Shown here in pieces: positions 9,899-20,010 of a stretch of DNA of 24,989 nucleotides. The notes below the pieces were generated by a model, which worked only from the letters and a program-made list of their open reading frames with translations, had not been told where the DNA came from and made no database searches. Both the position numbers and the translations under genes were made by a program. Every line of letters begins with the position of its first letter. The first letter of the stretch is position 1. Origin of the DNA: Monosiga brevicollis MX1 (taxonomy: Eukaryota; Opisthokonta; Choanoflagellata; Craspedida; Salpingoecidae); assembly GCF_000002865.3 (NCBI RefSeq), contig NW_001865075.1, positions 80,688 to 105,676 on the forward strand, written 5' to 3'.

Positions 9899-10888
9899 TG
9901 GCAGCGCGATCGTCTTCACGGCCCACTTCAGGGGCCACTGCCTCTGGACGCGGGGGTCTGAGATCATTTACATGTAAGTCATCTTGGGGTGTGCGGTTGG
10001 GCAGCTCAGTCCGCTACTCGAGGGAGGCTGGCGTCACAGCAGCACCAAATTTTCCTCACCAAGCGCCTCTCTGTCAGCGGGCCAGCGGCCTGCACCGGCT
10101 TCTGCCCAGTCACGTCCACTTGCCAAGCGCGTGGAAGACGAAGATGACGTGCCCGAGGAAGTTGATGAGGATGTCAGCGAACTGACGACGGCGCCCATGG
10201 AGCTGGTCGGCGAGGTACGCCAATGCCCGACTCCCTGGCGCGTCTCCCTAGCGACCGCGTCTCTAGCGACCGGCCTATCCTGACCGAATCCAACGGTCGC
10301 AAACAGTTTCTGGCGGCCGTCATGTGCAAGCAATACGAGCGTGCCAATGACCTTTGCCAGCAGAGTAAGAGTGCCATGCCACGTGTATGGTACTGATGTA
10401 AATCTTGTGACCGACACAAGGTCTCAGATCTGCTCATTCCCGACTTGCCTTGTCGGCGCTCTAGTTCTCCAAGTCGACCCCAGTAACAGCACAGTGCTCG
10501 AGTTTCGCAGTGTTTTGGCCTCGGTGCTGGCTGCTGGTAGGAACGAACATCATTCCTCTCATCATATGCCACCTGCTGCAGACCCTTGATTGCCAATCTA
10601 ATGCTTGCATGATGCGCAGATGAAGAAGAGGACGATGATGAGGATGAGGATGACGATGATGAGGATGATGACGATGACGAAGACGATGACGACGACGACG
10701 ATGACGGTGGCGATGACAATGGCCAAGATGCCGAGGGCGACGCTTCTGATGATGACGCCTCCTCCATGGGCGACGAGGAGCCAGACGCATACGAGCCCAG
10801 CGGGGTACTCGATCGGCTTACGAGCACAAATCACGACGGAGATTTAAAACAACTCCAACATCAACTACAAAATGCATCTCTCAATTAG
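9898..10888 (+). CDS. ERICH2: ERICH2-like protein with acidic tail
   Basis: This is a homologue of glutamate-rich protein 2, a protein of poorly known function found in ciliated organisms. Five exons (9898-9973, 10078-10214, 10307-10364, 10465-10536, 10620-10888) join in phase to 203 residues. The core after splicing reads APMELVGE, FLAAVMCKQYERANDLCQQ, ILQVDPSNSTVLEFRSVL. This follows the family pattern APLELLGEFL, then a helical pair with A-x2-LCQ-IL, EP-N and EF. It resembles a short TPR-like unit. The last exon opens with about 30 almost uninterrupted Asp/Glu residues encoded by a GATGA-type repeat, then a Ser/Asp-rich segment. Exon 1 is Ser/Arg/Gly-rich and not conserved. The second exon could start at another AG, but only the AG before 10078 has both a pyrimidine tract and the right phase. 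It is convergent with the sulfotransferase, 260 bp away. Confidence 0.82.
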
Positions 10889-11148
10889 CAACTTGACCCC
10901 CCCCCCTTCATCTATCTGCCGACTTTGCAGTCACAACGGCGTGTTAGGGTTTCGCGGAATATGCACACGACATGGCTGTTTCCTCTTGGAATCAGGCCAT
11001 TGGAGTGTTCTATTGCTGGCTCTGGAATAATGGAAACTTAAATCTGGTTCATGGTCATGCATGAAGGTGATAAAAACAATAACAATGCCGCAGTGGCAGA
11101 GGCATCGAATCAGGCCCGTGCTTCATGGGCACAGGCACGGGCGTTGGC
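10889..11148. other. Convergent gap, ERICH2 / sulfotransferase
   Basis: These 260 bases hold the 3' untranslated regions of two converging genes. A run of ten C lies at about 10898-10907. No open frame or RNA gene is apparent. A canonical AATAAA was not seen on either strand. Confidence 0.5.
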
Positions 11149-12474
11149 CTACGTGTTTTGCTCGTGCAGTTTGCGAAGTTCCGTCAGGCTGAGTTCCAAA
11201 AAGGCTTCGGCTTCCGGGACCATTTCTGTATAGTAGGGCGTGCTCCAGCGCAGCGCGTAGTCAAAAATCAGAGCATCACACCGGTTACGCAAGCGCGAAA
11301 GCGTTTGCAGTGTGGTGTTGTGCTCCAGTACGCCGCGCGCCTCGTCCGGGCGAGTGCTGCGCGCGTGCGAGTAGTCGGCATTGTTTGACTCGGGGAAGGG
11401 CAGTGACCATCCCTCGTAGCGTCGACCAAACAGATAATGCATCATCAATCGCAGCGCCGGAAGGTGCTGGGTTGTAGCAAACAAATGGAATCGATCCGCC
11501 AAGACCCGGATGGCCTCGACGCACTCCGAGGCGGATATTGGGCCGAGGGAGTTGCGACTCAGCAAGAAACGCTGCCCATGTGGTGCCACATCCCGTCATC
11601 AAAGCAAATGAGCCCAGGCTAAGCAGACCCTGTCATTGGCGACAGGAGGACGAGATAAAGGCGCAAAGGTCGCAGGATACGTACCGTATAGGTCTCGTGC
11701 ACAATGAGGTGGTGGCGCAAAAAGTACTCAAAGTCGGCATCGCAGATGGCGTCTTGCATGGCCACTGGGAGGGTAACCAGCCAGAGCAGGGGGATGCTCT
11801 TGTCGCCCGGTGGCAGCTGGTCTGGTGAGGCCAGGTGCCGATAGCGACACGCTGATCGGATGAAGAAAAAGTGTGAAAGGAGTCGAGTCTCGGGATCGCG
11901 CACCACGGTCAGGAGGTACAAGTGGCCACCCTCAAACCCGCTTTGTCTGAACGAGAAAAGAAGAAGAAAAAAAAAAAAAAAGCAAATCGAAGAAGAATGA
12001 GCTGCAACGCGCGAGCGCGAGTGTTTCTGTGGACGAGACGTGTCAGTACCTGTATGCGTGGTTGATCTGCTTAAAGCCACCATCGATTTGATCGAGTTGG
12101 ATGTGTGGGCAGTCGTAGCAGGCCTGAAGGCGAGGCGACAGCTTGCAGGGCGTGCAGTTGGTCGAGTAGAGACAGCTGCTGCAGGCATCCACCATGGGCT
12201 CACAGGCGTTGGCACAATAGCCCATTTGAACACGGATGGTGCTATCTACGCTGGTAGAGCCGCTCTTGGGAATCCGCAAGAATCCCAGGCGGTCGGTGCG
12301 GCCCAAGGCTTGTGGCGATCTCAGCAACGCCGACGGCGTGACATCGGCCAGTTGGGCATGAATCATTTCAAGCTCACTCGAGGTGAATGGCGCAAAGCCA
12401 TGCATTACCATCTCACCACAGCAGCACGTGGCCAGCATGCCCAGGGCCACCACGATCCATGCCTGGACCATCAT
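11149..12474 (-). CDS. Secretory-pathway sulfotransferase (HS2ST/UST-like fold)
   Basis: This enzyme probably transfers sulfate from PAPS to a glycan in the Golgi lumen. Three exons, 12474-12050, 11946-11685 and 11571-11149, give 369 residues. The N-terminus (MMVQAWIVVALGMLATCCCG) is a signal peptide or short anchor. The 5'-phosphosulfate loop LRIPKSGSTS lies at 66-75, and the 3'-phosphate motif VVRDPETRLLSHFFF at 156-170. Both match the Sulfotransfer_2 family, in which heparan sulfate and uronyl 2-O-sulfotransferases have VRDPVERLxSYY. Between the two motifs, residues 88-122 carry nine cysteines in about 35 residues, in C-x3-C, C-x2-C and similar spacings, which is unusual for this family. 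The substrate cannot be told from sequence. The third exon's acceptor (ATGGGCAG) has a weak pyrimidine tract, so the junction near residue 229 is the least certain point. Confidence 0.85.
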
Positions 12475-12977
<503 letters not shown>

Positions 12978-14389
12978 ATGGATCGCGGCGGTGACCACGA
13001 GTTCACTGGCTCACGACGTGACCATGAGGGCACTGGCTCGCGGCGTGACTATGAGGGCAGAGACCCGCGGCTAGACTATGAGGGCAGAGACCCACGGCTA
13101 GACCATGACAGCAGTGGCTCGTGGCGTGACCATGAGAGCCGTGGCTCGCGGCGTGACTATGAAAGCAAAGACAGGCGTCGTGACTTTACAGCCAGAGACC
13201 CAAGGCGTGACTACGACGGCAGAGACCCACGGCGTGACTATGAGCGACGAGACACCCAAAACGACCACGAGTCCAGGCGTTCACGGCGTGACGACAGGTT
13301 CAGCGATTCGCATTCAACGTCGTCCCAGGACCGCAACGGAAGCGGCGATTGGAATCAGCGACCGAGGGATGGGAGACAGCGCCATCGCCGCGCTGACCAT
13401 CCGCAGAGCTCGCGTGGGGGTGAGGCGGACGCTCGTGACGAGGATCGGCGTTCGTCCCACCGTGATGCTCAGGGCTCTCAAAGTCGCAGCTCGGCTCGCA
13501 TGGGTCGACATTTCTTTGATACCAAGTGAGCACCTACCTGGCCATGCTCTGGCTGCCTCAAAGCAACCATTTCCTCATGGCTACCCACCCCTGTCTTTGT
13601 TTATGGCGTCTGTTGCTGTGCTGTGCGTCAAAGGGAGAAGGAGGATGATCAACATCGTTTGAGCCAGCGTCGCAAGGCCATCATGATGGGCAAGAACACG
13701 ATTGGCTACCAAAACTACCTTCGCACCATTCCCCGGTTTGTCCCTTGGGTTGGTTCGGCTGACGTTCAGCCTCGCCGCATCCCTGAGTACCAGGGGGGCA
13801 TCAAGGGCTGTTCGCCTTGCAGACTGAACATTGACGTGCTTCACCGCATTGATAGGGAGAATCGGACCTCAGAGCACCCTACAACGCCGCCACCCGAGGC
13901 CAAATGTAGCAAGCGTGCCTTTGATTCGTGGGTCAGAAATTGGCGCCGTGCGCTTCACCAGTTTGACACCATTGACCAAGACTCGGGTCCAGACTCCAAC
14001 ACGCCTGCACAAGAAACATCCGCCGCCACCGAGCCGCTTGACACGGACGCAGATGCCTATTTGTTGCAAGGGTCAGAAGAGCTGACTTTTGATACGTTTC
14101 AACAGGCCCTCGACCCAACACAGCGCCGCCCTACTGATGATCCTCAAAACGGCGCTGAGCTGTCTACGGACGCCCCTGAACCGGATGCCGACCCTGGCCA
14201 GTATGTAGCCGTTTTACCCGCTGAATGGACACGACAGATTTTCGACCTCAAATCACTGCATTCCGCCCCCCTTTTGCAACCGTGAGCAGGACCATTGCTG
14301 GCAACGATTTGTCCGTGATGCAGCGTCTCCTGCAAACTGACAACGTCGAGGATGAAGATGACGACTTTGACATTGATGCTTTTTTGTAA
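12978..14389 (+). CDS. SLBP: Histone mRNA stem-loop binding protein
   Basis: This protein binds the 3' stem-loop of replication-dependent histone mRNAs and directs their processing and translation. Four exons (12978-13525, 13634-13735, 13856-14200, 14290-14389) give 364 residues. The RNA-binding domain spans about 195-250: QRRKAIMMGKNTIGYQNYL, RTIPR, then HPTTP, and FDSWVRNWRRALHQFD. These match the RRQKQI-YGKNTI-Y, HPKTP and W-x-WK-ALH-WD signatures. The phosphorylatable Thr of the HPxTP loop is present (about residue 227). Intron 2 (13736-13855) is 120 bp and stop-free, so failure to splice would insert 40 residues into the domain; splicing restores the family spacing. The N-terminus (1-150) is an Arg/Asp-rich repeat of about ten residues (DPRRDYEGR-like) encoded by a decayed 30 bp minisatellite. 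The C-terminus ends in the acidic DDDFDIDAFL. The 3' ends of SLBP and the reductase are only 38 bp apart. Confidence 0.93.
12990..13290 (+). repeat. Coding 30 bp minisatellite in SLBP exon 1
   Basis: Roughly ten degenerate copies of a 30-base unit (two examples begin ...GACCCACGGCGTGAC) encode RDxExRDPRR-type decapeptides. The repeats stay in frame throughout, as expected when length changes are selected to be multiples of three. Confidence 0.85.
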
Positions 14390-14427
14390 TTGCTCGAGGT
14401 GACACTCTCTATGCGTTTGCCTCATCA

Positions 14428-15102
14428 CTATGCCACCTTGCTTGGATCCCAGCAAAAGCGCTGGCCGTCGGCCAAGCCTGCCAGCTCGTCTAGAGAAGCC
14501 TCATCAAGGGTGATATCCAGCTTCAAGTTGTCCTCGATTCGTTGGCGCGTGCTCTATGGCAAGGACAACAAGCAGCGTCAACGGATGTGGGCGGCCGGTA
14601 TAGCCGGCAAACGGTGGATCTTACAGCCTTGACGGCAAAGGGCAGTCCTTGTGCGCGGCACCAAGCAAGTAACACCGCAGCGGGCTATTGTCACAATAAA
14701 AGCCCAACGCAGCCACCAGAGTTAGAAACGCCGGTCAGAGCCTACTCATCGCCAGTCGATGCAAAATCGCCGACGCACGCCGAGCGTGCATGCAATCGAG
14801 CTCTTCTCAGCTGATCGGCCATACCAACCTGTGTCTTGAGTCTCTGTGCAATGTTGCATACAATGGGATGTGCCAACAATTCCCCACTACCCAAGGGGGA
14901 GTACGCCTGATGTTGGCAGCAAAGGCACACTGCTAAGAACAGGCCGGGCCCTAAAGTCAAGAGATTGTCGGCGACTGCATGCGCGCACCTGGGGCTGCAC
15001 GTTGACCGATTGGCAAAATTCTCGCAGCTACATTTCAACCAAGGCAGGCGGAACGATTACGTTGTGAGAGGCAACGTAGCAAACTTTGAACGGGGGAATC
15101 GA

Positions 15103-15141
<39 letters not shown>

Positions 15142-15953
15142 AAGGGCAGGGTGGGACCGAATCTAGATGGCCGACTCCGTACTTCGGACTGAGGCAGGCG
15201 GGGGTGAATTTCAAACTGGTTGACCAGAGGGGGTATTTCTGCGGCTGCCAGCAGCTCACGCAAGTGTGTTTGCTCATAGTTGCTGACACCGATGGCATGC
15301 ACGCGTCCAGCTTTGACCTCTTCCTCCAGCGCTCTACAGGCGGGCAGCACATGAGGGTGGGACCTCAGTCGCACACTGAACACAATGCGGCAACTAGGGA
15401 CGCTGACCGCCAGGTTTCCAAGCGCACAACTGCGTGCTGGGGGTCGTCGGGTGCGAGTTTCTGAGGGCACGCAACATGGTACAATGGGATGTGGTTAGAT
15501 GTTAGCGGCAAAGCAAGAAGAGCCATTGTTGGTGGTGGAAACAGAATCAAACGGGCGCGCACCGCTTTGCCGGGCCAGTGTACCAAGTAGAGATCAATGT
15601 AGTCGAGACCCAAGGCCTCAAGCGAGCGATGCACCGCTGCTGCCGCTGCTTCCCGACCATGTTCTCGCGGTGAAAGCTTGCTGGTGATAAATACGGCCTT
15701 CCGGTCAGCCACAATGCCCGAGTCCACGGCCGTCTGCAGTGCTCGTCCCACTTCAGCCTCATTCCGGTACACGGTCGCCGTATCTAGTGGCCAAGAGGAA
15801 AGGTGCAAGGGTGAGCTGTGTAACAGATGGTGGCAGTGCACTGCCGGCTGGGAGGTTGCTCTGTCTCGGTCGCACCGATGTGACGATAGCCAGCCCGCAG
15901 AGCGTCGAGTACGGCGTTGTACGCAGCGTCCCCCCGCAGCTTGAAGGTGCCAA
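14428..15953 (-). CDS. Aldo-keto reductase, NADPH-dependent
   Basis: This is a cytosolic AKR-superfamily enzyme that reduces aldehydes and ketones. Eight exons are fixed: 15953-15876, 15783-15563, 15460-15408, 15333-15183, 15027-14989, 14906-14829, 14684-14625 and 14553-14428. All phases agree, giving 268 residues. The catalytic tetrad is complete: Asp and Tyr in RHIDTATVYRNE, Lys in FITSKLSPRE, His in YLVHWPGKA. Other family motifs are ETWRALEEEVKAGRVHAIGVSN, a VNQFEIHPRLPQ strand, LREFCQSVNVQPQAYSPLG, RIEDNLKLDITL and the terminal RFCWDPSKVA. The usual IPKS cofactor motif reads AVKAS. The first 20 to 40 residues are missing. A candidate ATG at 16090 opens a frame ending before 16030, but no junction joining it in phase was found, so the 5' end is unresolved. 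Intron 15182-15028 contains an A32 tract (plus strand). Substrate unknown. Confidence 0.92.
15108..15139. repeat. A32 homopolymer in reductase intron
   Basis: About 32 consecutive A on the plus strand (T on the transcribed strand) lie in the intron between the NQFEIHPRLPQSE and LREFCQ exons. Length is probably variable. Confidence 0.95.
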
Positions 15954-16511
15954 CTGTGCCATGACAGCCAACGCGGGGCGGCAAAGTGGGATGAGGCAAG
16001 CAGCTCTTGAGCGGGACAGCACGATGACCTCAACCCGAGCCGAGCGCACATACAAGCCATCGGAGGTAGTGCACCAGCTCTCGCGCTCATGCCGTCGGTC
16101 TATCGATACAGAAAAAAGTCAATGAATCTCGCACGCTTGTATGAGCATATGTCTACCATCTATGGCACGTGTTGCGAGGGCTCCAGCCCCTGCTAGTGAG
16201 CCGTTCGTCTCGCCCGACGCGACGCAATGGATCGTCTCCTCGCTGCTCGTTCTGCTCTCATTGACACTCTCCTTCTGCACGCTCAATCCTCTGTTCTATC
16301 TCTGAAAACTGTTCATAAACCAGCGCACTCCCTGATTTTGGTTGAATTTAACGTGTGAAAAAAATTGAGCGTGACTCTTTCTCTCAACCTGGTTGTGAAT
16401 CGTATTCTCTCTCTGCACATCTTGCTCTCTCCCTTTCACACACATGTCTCTCTCTCTTAATCTCTCTCTCTCTCTCTAATTTTTTTTTTTTTTTTTGGCG
16501 CAGAAGAGGAA
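15954..16511. promoter_or_regulatory. Divergent gap, reductase / CSL4
   Basis: This holds the unresolved 5' exon of the reductase (somewhere before about 16100) and the CSL4 upstream region. A pyrimidine-rich stretch (16380-16495), made of CTCTCT runs and an 18-base T tract, ends about 15 bases before the CSL4 start codon, in the same position as the CT tract ahead of GTF2H5. Nothing else was recognised. Confidence 0.5.
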
Positions 16512-17870
16512 ATGGCGGCGGCTGAACTTTTGTGTGGTGGGGTGGACCAGGTGGTGCTGCCGGGGACCCGGTTGGCCAAGGCTGATGACTACGCGGCAGG
16601 CGAAGGTTTGTGCCTTTGTATTCATTCATTTGTTGGTTCCATTTGCTGTTTCCATTTGCGTTGGCTTAATGCGCCCTCGAGGTCGCGTGTGAGGAGATGA
16701 GCTCAATCGTCCGGAACGGTTCTTTTTTTGCTGCGATCAATAGGGACCTATGTTCGTCACGACCGCGTCTGTGCCAGCCTGCGTGGAACAGTGGTTATTC
16801 ATACGCCCGAGCCCAGCGAGGACGAGGATGCCGCCAAGGTCAAGGCCGTGCTGCGGGTCGTGCGTGGCGGCGCTGTCCCCTCGCTCATGCCGTCCGTCGG
16901 CTCGACCGTCACCTGCAAGGTACAGGCGGACCCCAAGCTCCATCTCCAGCACGCACCTAGGGCTGGCAATGCGGATTTCAGCCAGCCATTTTCTTTGCGC
17001 AGATGCCGCTTTGGTCTAGCATCTTCTGACCATGTTTGGTCAAGGCGGTGCCTGAGCGAGGAGCATGTTGGCTGAGGCTCATGATGATCTGCTTTTTCCC
17101 CATCTTGAAGGTTACCAGCATTAATACGCAACAGGCCCGCGTTGTAATCCTCTGCGTTGACGGCAAGCCTGTCGCCACACGCTTCAGCGGCATCATCAGG
17201 TCTGTGAAATATCTTCTTTGAAAAAAAAAAACCCCCACGTTGCTCGTGGCTTCCATTTGAGGCACACTCTCCAATCCGGCCGATGGCGTTTGCGACCACG
17301 GCTCATTTTGCTTTGTTTCGCTTAGGATACAAGACATTCGGGCGCTCGAGAAGGACAAGGTTGAAATGCATAGCTCTTTCCGACCCAACGACGTGGTGTT
17401 GGCGCGCGTGGTTCGTGATGCTGGCCCTTTTTTCTCCGGGTTTTGTCAAATCTTTGATATGCCTGACTGGATGCCTGATGTTGCGGGGTACAACAGATTT
17501 CCCTGGGTGATGCGCGTAGTTATTATCTTTCAACGGCAGAAGATGCTTTGGGCGTGATTGCTGCCCGCAGTGAAGCCGGTGCGTTGCTTGAATAGGCGGT
17601 GCATGATTGATATTTTCTTTTTGCCACAGTGCAAGCATGTCTGACTGATTTCGCACGCTGTTGCAGGTGCACCGCTCATCCCCACGAGCTGGTGTGAAAT
17701 GACGTGCCAACAGTCTGGACTCAAGGTGTGCTATTGCTCAACTGAGAAAATTTTTCTGTTTCTTGCCCTCGTTCCATCGCGCCCCCACTAATGGCCCCGG
17801 CTGAACCTTGTGTGTGTGTGTGTGTGTGTGTGCGATTTAGGAGCTGCGCAAAGTCGCCAAGACGGTATAG
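16512..17870 (+). CDS. EXOSC1: RNA exosome cap subunit CSL4
   Basis: This is one of the three S1-domain cap proteins of the nuclear and cytoplasmic RNA exosome, helping to guide substrates and attach the exonuclease core. Seven exons (16512-16605, 16744-16919, 17111-17199, 17326-17410, 17497-17578, 17667-17725, 17841-17870) join in phase to 204 residues, against 195 in human. The N-terminal strand reads VVLPGTRLAKAD, GTYVRHD. The S1 region contains PSVGSTVTCKVTSINTQQA, FSGIIR, DIRALEKDKVEMHSSFRPND, VVLARVISLGDARSYYLSTA. The C-terminal segment GAPLIPTSWCEMTC and ELRKVAKTV matches the family end. The two Cys of the C-terminal ribbon remnant are present (about 185 and 189). The last exon is only 30 bases, and its acceptor follows a short GT repeat (17809-17832). 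It is divergent from the reductase and convergent with PIG-V. Confidence 0.95.
17809..17832. repeat. Short (GT)n in last CSL4 intron
   Basis: About 12 GT units end 8 bases before the ATTTAG acceptor of the final 30 bp exon, occupying the place where a pyrimidine tract would be expected. Confidence 0.9.
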
Positions 17871-17904
17871 ATTTGGAGCAGAGGTGCAAAAGCCACAGCA
17901 GACG

Positions 17905-17966
17905 GTAAACCAAAAGCAAAGAAAATTGAAGATACGTAAACCAAAAGCAAAGAAAATCGAAGATAC
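17905..17966. repeat. 31 bp tandem duplication between CSL4 and PIG-V
   Basis: Two adjacent 31-base copies (17905-17935 and 17936-17966) begin GTAAACCAAAAGCAAAG and differ only at a T/C position (17926 against 17957). They fill almost half of the 137 bp convergent gap, so they probably lie in the 3' untranslated regions of both genes. Confidence 0.93.
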
Positions 17967-18007
17967 TTGATCAATCTGGAGTCTCTTGTCCCTCTGTCCT
18001 GCTCGCC

Positions 18008-20010
18008 TCAGGTCCAGGGGTAGAACAGACTGAAGAGCACGGTGCCTACGAGCTGATATGTCAGACAGATACTGACAGCCGTCGCTTGCCAACTCGGGTG
18101 CTGCAGCACGGCTGCCAGGCCCGTCAACAGAAGCACGGGGTTGCTGCTCAGCAGAAACCGCGTTGCGACCTGGACATTCATAAAGCCAACTGCCACCACC
18201 AGCAGGACAAAATGGTAAACGGCCAGCACGGTCCACAATTCAGCCGCTGGACGCACAGATGGACGAGCTTTGCTCGACAAGCGAACGTCGACGTCCAGGG
18301 CGCGCAGCCCGTTGCTCATCCATGCCTGAATGGCTGCCACAGTGCGGCCAACCCAAGCCGGCAAATGCATCATCAGGTTGGGTAGCGCCAGCGCGCGCCA
18401 TGCAGCTGGGAATGAACTCGCTACGAGTCGCAGTGCAACGCAGCTCGCAAGAATCATGGGGCCGGCCAAGAGAATGTTGGGTGTCTAGAGACAGCGAGGC
18501 GGCCTCTTTAGTACAGATGACGCATCACACATGCTGTATGGAGGTTAGGGATGGGGGGGTGCAACGTGAACAGTGCCAACCTGTGCTGGCGTGAAAAAGG
18601 TCAGAAAGCCAACCCGCCAATATTTGGCTTGTATGTAGCTATAAAGTAAAGGTGGGACGCGCTCGCACCACTCCGGCGTGGCTTCTATGAGTCCGAGGTC
18701 ATGAGAGCAGCGGGATGTGAGTCTACGGTTCTGCTCAAGCCTTTGACGCAACGTTAGTTGGCCTCTGGTTCCCACCGGCTGATTTGTCGGTCATGCAGTA
18801 GAGATAGAAACAATAGGCGTGATAACCGGCCCATGCCAAAAGTACAACGAGTAGGGCTAGGAGAGCCTGAAGCGTTCGTTGCAAGGCTCCGGGCTCGGCC
18901 CAGCTGGCCAAGACATCAAATGCAAACAGACCTAAGAGTTTGCATCAGATTTACTGTGTGAAGGCGGGCTTGTGTGCGCGGTGCACTTGCAAGCCAGGCG
19001 TGCTACGTACCGGCTAGCAGGACTGCATTGGCACGCAACGTGCACGCCAGGGCCACCAGGATGGCAGCGCGCCACACGCGCAGCCTATTGGTGGGGTGGG
19101 TAAAAACATGCACACCGTTCGACCGCACGAAACATGGTGGAAACGGTTCAAAGTCAAGACGCTTACTGAAGCCAGGAGGAGATGACGGCAACCACCAGGC
19201 AGGTGTAGAGAGCCTCCGTGTAGGCGGCCTGGAAAAACACGGCCGCGGGATTCAGGAGCCAAGCCACAGTCGTCCAGTGGTGCCACCTCGAGTCGAGTCC
19301 CAGCTAGATGAAGAGCAGTAAATGGCTGCTTGAGGGCATGGAGCGAGGGCATGCGTCGTACTGCTCACAGAAAAAAAAGGCCTTTGCGATCTACCTGTGT
19401 GTGCAGGGACTGGAGCTGATACCAGGTCAAAATTTGGGCAGCCGCGGAGACGACTACGATGACGACGCTGGCGTTGATGCCTGTAAAGCGACTGGCACGC
19501 AGTAGCCAGGCCATGGCAGGATAAAACGCATGGTTCTATATCCAGACGACACGCGACGGCTTGCGGTGAATTGGGTGGCGGGGCGACACGAACAGGGTGG
19601 GCGTGCGTGCGTGTTGGGGAGAACCTGGTCGTGTTGATAACCATGACGATCAATGGCTTGAAAGTAGACGGCATCCCAGTTGCCCAGGCTAGCATCCCAA
19701 CACGCCAAAGAAGTTAGTGGTGCAAACTCATTGGTACGCAGGGCATCAAGGAGCCCAGCCGGCTCGAAGATCATGCACACATCCACAAGACTGACCCAGG
19801 CAAGAGTCCATCCTTCCAGAGACGCTGAGAGCGATCATAGCTCTCCAGCAGACCGGGCAGCCCTAGTTGCAGGGCCAACAACACCACCCGCCACACCAAC
19901 AGCCCACCCACCACCCCCGTTGGCCCCAGACTCTGCCCCAGTCCCAGCCATTCCCACCAGAGTCCCGGCCGCCGCTGCCGCTGGTCCGTCGAGGCCGACG
20001 TCGCCGTCAT
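18008..20010 (-). CDS. PIGV: GPI mannosyltransferase 2 (PIG-V)
   Basis: This multi-pass ER enzyme adds the second mannose to the GPI anchor precursor from dolichol-phosphate mannose. Eight exons (20010-19796, 19688-19625, 19535-19395, 19303-19167, 19084-19011, 18931-18776, 18684-18581, 18484-18008) join in phase to 455 residues; human has 493. After the first hydrophobic segment comes DGLLPGLGNWDAVYFQAI (about 67-84), whose Trp-Asp pair (76-77) matches the conserved first luminal loop. Then follow YQHDQNHAFYPAMAWLL, LLNPAAVFFQAAYTEALYT, TLRANAVLLAGLF, TPEWCERVPPLLYSYIQ with YWRVGF, TPNILLAGPMILA, and the terminus NVQVATRFLLSSNPVL and VLFSLFYPWT. An apparent frameshift near 18700-18780 is a 91 bp intron with a CTAAC branch site. 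Start context is ordinary; no upstream ATG remains in frame. It is divergent from RMDN. Confidence 0.95.

Noticed and set aside
10174-10834. Minus-strand frames rich in Ser or His opposite the ERICH2 acidic tail
   Set aside because: The poly-Ser and His/Arg stretches are only the complement of GATGAC-type repeats encoding Asp/Glu.
14601-14612. Palindrome GCCGGTATAGCCGGC as a regulatory site
   Set aside because: It lies inside a reductase intron next to the donor; short GC palindromes are expected by chance at this composition.
16384-16640. Minus-strand frame with REREIKRERHV
   Set aside because: It is a translation of the CT microsatellite ahead of CSL4 and overlaps CSL4 exon 1.
18685-18775. 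Frameshift in PIG-V between FYLYCMTDKSA and EATPEWC
   Set aside because: A 91 bp intron with GTGGGA donor, CTAAC branch site and CTCATAG acceptor restores the frame exactly, so the gene is intact.
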